Source: Streptomyces resistomycificus
GTDB taxonomy: Bacteria > Actinomycetota > Actinomycetes > Streptomycetales > Streptomycetaceae
Length of the DNA stretch: 64,000 bases
Direction: 5' to 3'
Assembly: GCF_001514265.1 (NCBI RefSeq)
Contig: NZ_KQ948991.1
Location: 62,001 to 126,000 of the forward strand
How positions within the stretch are numbered: the stretch's first letter is position 1; the number at the start of each line of letters is the position of its first letter. Under the pieces are notes generated by a model, which was not told the DNA's origin, searched no databases, and was given only the letters and a program-made list of their open reading frames with translations. Of this stretch, positions 60,892-64,000 are shown in pieces. Position numbers and translations under genes: made by a program.

Positions 60892-63603
60892 TCAGACGGC
60901 GCCGGGCGCGGGTATCTTTCCGGTCGTCTTCTGGTTGTCGGCCCGGCCCACCGTGCACACGACCTTGTTGAAGCCCTCGGACCAGTCGTCCTCGTCGGCC
61001 ACCCAGCCGAACACGGTCCGCTCCTGCCCCGGCGCCCAGACCGACTCGAATTTGTTGCCGCACAGCTTGGTCGCGTTGTCCGTGCCCTTCTTGTACGTCA
61101 TTCCGCTCGGGGCCTGGACGGTCCCTATCACCTGGTCGGTGTGGGGTTTGCCGCAGTCGGTCAGCGGGGCGTTGTAACTGTCCTCCTGTTCCTCGTAGAC
61201 CCAGCAGTCACCGACGCTCATCTGACCGACCCACAAATCCGTGCCCGCGTCGCGGAAACGGCCGACCTCACCGCCTATCGCGGCATGGCGGCCCAGTACG
61301 AGACACGCCGTACCGCCGCCGGCCGCGGTGAAGCCCTGCTCCGTCGGTACGACGGCGTAGCCGGCCGCGTCCGGCAGCGCGGCGACCAGCGTCCGGGTCT
61401 GGTTCTCGCAGCGTTTCGCGCCCTGCTCGCGGGCGTCGGAGTGGTCGGTGGCGGTGTCGACGGCCACGACCTGCCCGTCCGGCCAGTCCTCGGCGCAGTC
61501 CACCACCCCGAGGTTCGGCTCCGACTTGAACGGCCTGCCCGACCACACCGCCTGCACGCAGTCCCCGGGCTCCAGAGGGGCTCCGAGCCCGACCACGTCG
61601 CCGTACGGCAACACGGGCCCGGCGGGCGACGCCGAACCCTGCGATTCACTCACGCTCGGCGAGGCCGAGTCCTTCGTCACGTCCCGCTTCCTGCCTCCGT
61701 CGTCGCCGGTCAACGCGACGACGCCCCATACGCCTCCGGCGATGACGAGTACGGCGGCCACCACCAGAGCGACGAGCGCGACGCGCCTCTTCCCGGGGGA
61801 CTGCGGGGGCGGCGCCTGTCCGCCTGGGGTGACGGGACCACCCGGGCCCCCGTAGCCGCCGTACCCGGGTTGCGAGGGGGTGCCACCGGGGTACGCCGCG
61901 TGCGTGCCTGCGCCTGCGTACGGCGGATGGGGCGTGCCGCCGTAGGGCGCTTGAGCACCGCTGCCGTAAGGCGGTGACGCGCTGCCATTGCCATACGGCG
62001 GCGAGGCGCCACCGCTGCCGTACGGCGTTCGAGCACCGCCGCTCGCGTACGTCGAACCGGGCCCCTGCGCATAGGGGTTGCGGACGTCCGGTGACTGGGC
62101 CGCGGGCTGTCGCCACGGGTCGTACGGCGGCAGGCCGGGCGTCCCACCAGGCGTCGCGGGGCCGCCGTGTTCCGGAGTGCCGGGCCCAGCCCCGCCGGAG
62201 TCGCGGCCGTCCGGTGGAGGACCGCCCGCCGAGAGGTCGCCGGGCTCGCCCGCCCGGGGGTGCGGGGTCTGTGGAGTGTTCGGGGTGGGTGGCCCACCCG
62301 GCGTTCCCGGTACACCTGGCGTCTGTGGCCCACCCTGCGCCGGGGCACCACCCCACGCGCCGGGCGGGCCGCCGACGTACCCCGGCGGGTCGCCGGCGAC
62401 ATACCCCGGTGGCGCACTCGCCACGTACCCGGGCGGTGGACTCGCGACGTACCCGGGCGGTGGACTCGCCACGTACCCGGGCGGCGGGCCGTCGACCGCC
62501 CCCTCATCCGGGGAAGCGCCTCGGTATCCCGGCACCCCGCCAAGGCCTCGCGCAGCGGCGTCATGCCCCCGCACCTGGGCGTCATGGTTTCCCACGGGCC
62601 CGCCGTGCCCCTCGGGTGACCTCCCGGCCCCCGACGACTGCCCACCGAACCCCTCAGGCGGCGGGCCGAAGCCCTCCGAGCCGGGGCCACCCGGGCCGAA
62701 GCCACCCGGCGTGGCGGCGAACCCCGCCCCCGCACCCTTCTGCGCCAGCCGCTCCAGCCCTCGCGAAACCGCCTCCGGCGAGAACCTGCGCACCGGGTCC
62801 TTGACCAGCAAGCCCATCAGTACCGGAGTCAGTTCACCCGCCCTCGCCGGTGGGGTCGGGTCCTCGCCGAGCAGGGCCGTCAGGGTCGCGTAGTCGCCGT
62901 GCCGGTCGAAGGGGCCGCGGCCCTCCACGGTGGCGTACAGCGTGGCGCCCAGAGAGAACATGTCGGCGGCAGGCGTGGGTGGTTCACCGCGGGCCCGCTC
63001 GGGGGCGAGGTAGCCGGGCGTCCCGAGAATGCCGGCCGTGGCGGTGAGCCGGGGTTCCTGGGACTCGGGCTGGAGGGCGATGCCGTAGTCGGTGAGCAGC
63101 ACGCGTGCGTACGGGTCGCCCGAAGAGTCCGGTGCCAGAAGGATGTTGGCCGGTTTGACGTCCCGGTGGAGGATGCCGATGCGGTGCCCCGCGGTGAGCG
63201 CGTCCAGGACCGCGAGGCCGATGCGCGCAGCCTGCGCGGGCTCCAGCGGTCCCGAACGCCTGACGACCGCCTGGAGGTCGATCGCGTCCGGTACGTGCTC
63301 CATGACGATCCACGGCAGCCCCTCGTGCACCAGCACGTCGTGCACGGTCGCCACGTGCGGGTGCCCGCGCAGGCGTGCCGCGTGCCGGGCCTCGCTGCGA
63401 GCCCGCGCGATGCGCTGCCCGGACTCCGCCGCGTCCCTGGGCGTGTCCGCCAGCGCGATCTCCTTCAGCGCGACTTCACAGGCCAACTCCTCGTCGTACG
63501 CGAGCCAGACCCGGCCCATGCCGCCCGCGCCGAGTGTGCGCAGCAGCCGGTACCGGCTGTTGATGATCCTGCCTTCGCCCTGATCCGGCGTCTCCCCCGC
63601 CAT
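60892..63603 (-). CDS. Membrane Ser/Thr protein kinase with an extracytoplasmic septum-formation-type domain
   Basis: A 903-residue Pkn-type kinase. Kinase domain about 15-275: GAGGMGRV, the Lys in EVALKEI, ILHRDVKPANILL, GTPGYLAPE. The metal motif is DYG rather than DFG. A long Pro/Gly/Tyr linker (about 280-590) has PPPGYVAS repeats. The TM helix (RRVALVALVVAAVLVIAGGVWGVVAL) is near 600. The outside part has paired cysteines (GDCVQ, VDCAEDWPDGQVVAV, GDCWVYEEQE, LTDCGKPHTDQVIG, VVCTVGRA), as in the Septum_form domain. It likely senses an envelope signal. I use the start at 63603, with GGGGGAGG upstream; the frame open to 63675 is discounted. Confidence 0.92.
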   Translation of the reverse strand: MAGETPDQGEGRIINSRYRLLRTLGAGGMGRVWLAYDEELACEVALKEIALADTPRDAAESGQRIARARSEARHAARLRGHPHVATVHDVLVHEGLPWIVMEHVPDAIDLQAVVRRSGPLEPAQAARIGLAVLDALTAGHRIGILHRDVKPANILLAPDSSGDPYARVLLTDYGIALQPESQEPRLTATAGILGTPGYLAPERARGEPPTPAADMFSLGATLYATVEGRGPFDRHGDYATLTALLGEDPTPPARAGELTPVLMGLLVKDPVRRFSPEAVSRGLERLAQKGAGAGFAATPGGFGPGGPGSEGFGPPPEGFGGQSSGAGRSPEGHGGPVGNHDAQVRGHDAAARGLGGVPGYRGASPDEGAVDGPPPGYVASPPPGYVASPPPGYVASAPPGYVAGDPPGYVGGPPGAWGGAPAQGGPQTPGVPGTPGGPPTPNTPQTPHPRAGEPGDLSAGGPPPDGRDSGGAGPGTPEHGGPATPGGTPGLPPYDPWRQPAAQSPDVRNPYAQGPGSTYASGGARTPYGSGGASPPYGNGSASPPYGSGAQAPYGGTPHPPYAGAGTHAAYPGGTPSQPGYGGYGGPGGPVTPGGQAPPPQSPGKRRVALVALVVAAVLVIAGGVWGVVALTGDDGGRKRDVTKDSASPSVSESQGSASPAGPVLPYGDVVGLGAPLEPGDCVQAVWSGRPFKSEPNLGVVDCAEDWPDGQVVAVDTATDHSDAREQGAKRCENQTRTLVAALPDAAGYAVVPTEQGFTAAGGGTACLVLGRHAAIGGEVGRFRDAGTDLWVGQMSVGDCWVYEEQEDSYNAPLTDCGKPHTDQVIGTVQAPSGMTYKKGTDNATKLCGNKFESVWAPGQERTVFGWVADEDDWSEGFNKVVCTVGRADNQKTTGKIPAPGAV

Positions 63604-63815
63604 CACGCCTCCCCCGGAACGGCGCGCCTCCCCCGAGAACGCGCGGAGTTCGTCCCTAGAAAGGTAGCTTCGCACGCACCACTGACAGGAGACCTTTTCA
63701 GGATCAATCCCGCCAGATGGGACACATGCCTCTCAGAGCCGCGCACCCGCCCCACACGTGACGCGCGGGGCGCCGCCCGCCCCCCGGTCGGGCGCCACTC
63801 GTCATCACCCGACCG

Positions 63816-64000
63816 TCACTCGGCCGGGTCGAGGAACCCCTGTTCCACCAGCAGCCGAATCTGTGCCGGCGTACGGTCGCGCAGCAACACCGGATCCTCG
63901 CCCACCAGTTGCGCGATCGCGTCCAGGATGCGGCCCGCACTCAGCGAGCCGTCGCAGACGCCCGCGAAGCCCGCGCCGACCGTGTCCACCTTGGTGGCAC
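63816..64000 (-). CDS. C-terminus of a probable SAM-dependent methyltransferase, 5' truncated
   Basis: Only about 60 C-terminal residues are visible, entering from the right edge: KVDTVGAGFAGVCDGSLSAGRILDAIAQLVGE, then DPVLLRDRTPAQIRLLVEQGFL and the stop. This resembles the C-terminal domain of an N5-glutamine-methyltransferase-like protein that adjoins the kinase gene in streptomycetes. The catalytic part would lie outside the window, so the assignment is tentative. Confidence 0.5.
   Translation of the reverse strand, partial: ATKVDTVGAGFAGVCDGSLSAGRILDAIAQLVGEDPVLLRDRTPAQIRLLVEQGFLDPAE

Overview
The window is a very GC-rich actinobacterial chromosome segment, almost certainly from Streptomyces. 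The evidence is extreme third-position GC, GTG/TTG starts, a TipAL-type MerR regulator, a SARP/NB-ARC/TPR regulator, an ATPase + XRE-DUF5753 + DUF397 triad and a zinc-free ribosomal protein cluster. Gene order from about 1 kb to 40 kb (folP-folB-folK ... folE-ftsH-hpt-tilS ... ppa ... tipA ... rpsR2-rpmE2-rpmG-rpmB-rpsN) looks like conserved core chromosome.

Region 1 (1-12.3 kb): the 3' end of a lysyl-phosphatidylglycerol synthase-like gene, then folate genes on + (folP, an NTF2-like gene, folB, folK, a DUF3180 membrane protein). These converge on a minus-strand run: D,D-carboxypeptidase, zincin, tilS, hpt, ftsH, folE. Region 2 (12.3-25.2 kb): ppa, a ThrE-type exporter, DedA, YbjQ, tipA with its promoter, a ClC-type channel next to the wreck of a glutamate decarboxylase gene, an Asp-box lipoprotein, a drug-type ABC exporter with a PadR regulator and palindromic operators, a DinB protein, an unexplained gap with tandem repeats, and an aldehyde dehydrogenase. 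Region 3 (25.3-41.2 kb): the regulatory triad with a shared 12-bp iterated motif, the Zur-type ribosomal cluster around a divergent promoter, two lipoproteins, DUF2786, LysE, an HTH-ClpN protein with its own operators, a PolA-like polymerase, an AfsR-like regulator and a glycosyltransferase.

Region 4 (41.3-50.5 kb) looks like an integrated island. It ends at an intact tRNA-Thr(CGT), and a degenerate copy of that tRNA's 3' half lies at the other end. Inside are a PAS/GAF/SpoIIE phosphatase and an operon for L-fuconate-type sugar acid use (fuconate dehydratase, SDR dehydrogenase, binding protein, two-domain ABC ATPase, permease). I see no integrase in it.

Region 5 (50.6-64 kb): a secreted tripeptidyl-aminopeptidase-type hydrolase, holB, an MFS-tmk fusion, topA with a Lys/Ala tail, a small membrane protein, a Ser/Thr kinase with an extracytoplasmic septum-formation-type domain, and the 3' end of a probable methyltransferase gene. 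A recurring oddity is the set of unrelated 17-26 bp GC-rich tandem arrays, mostly just downstream of stop codons. All family calls come from reading the translations; no database search was run.
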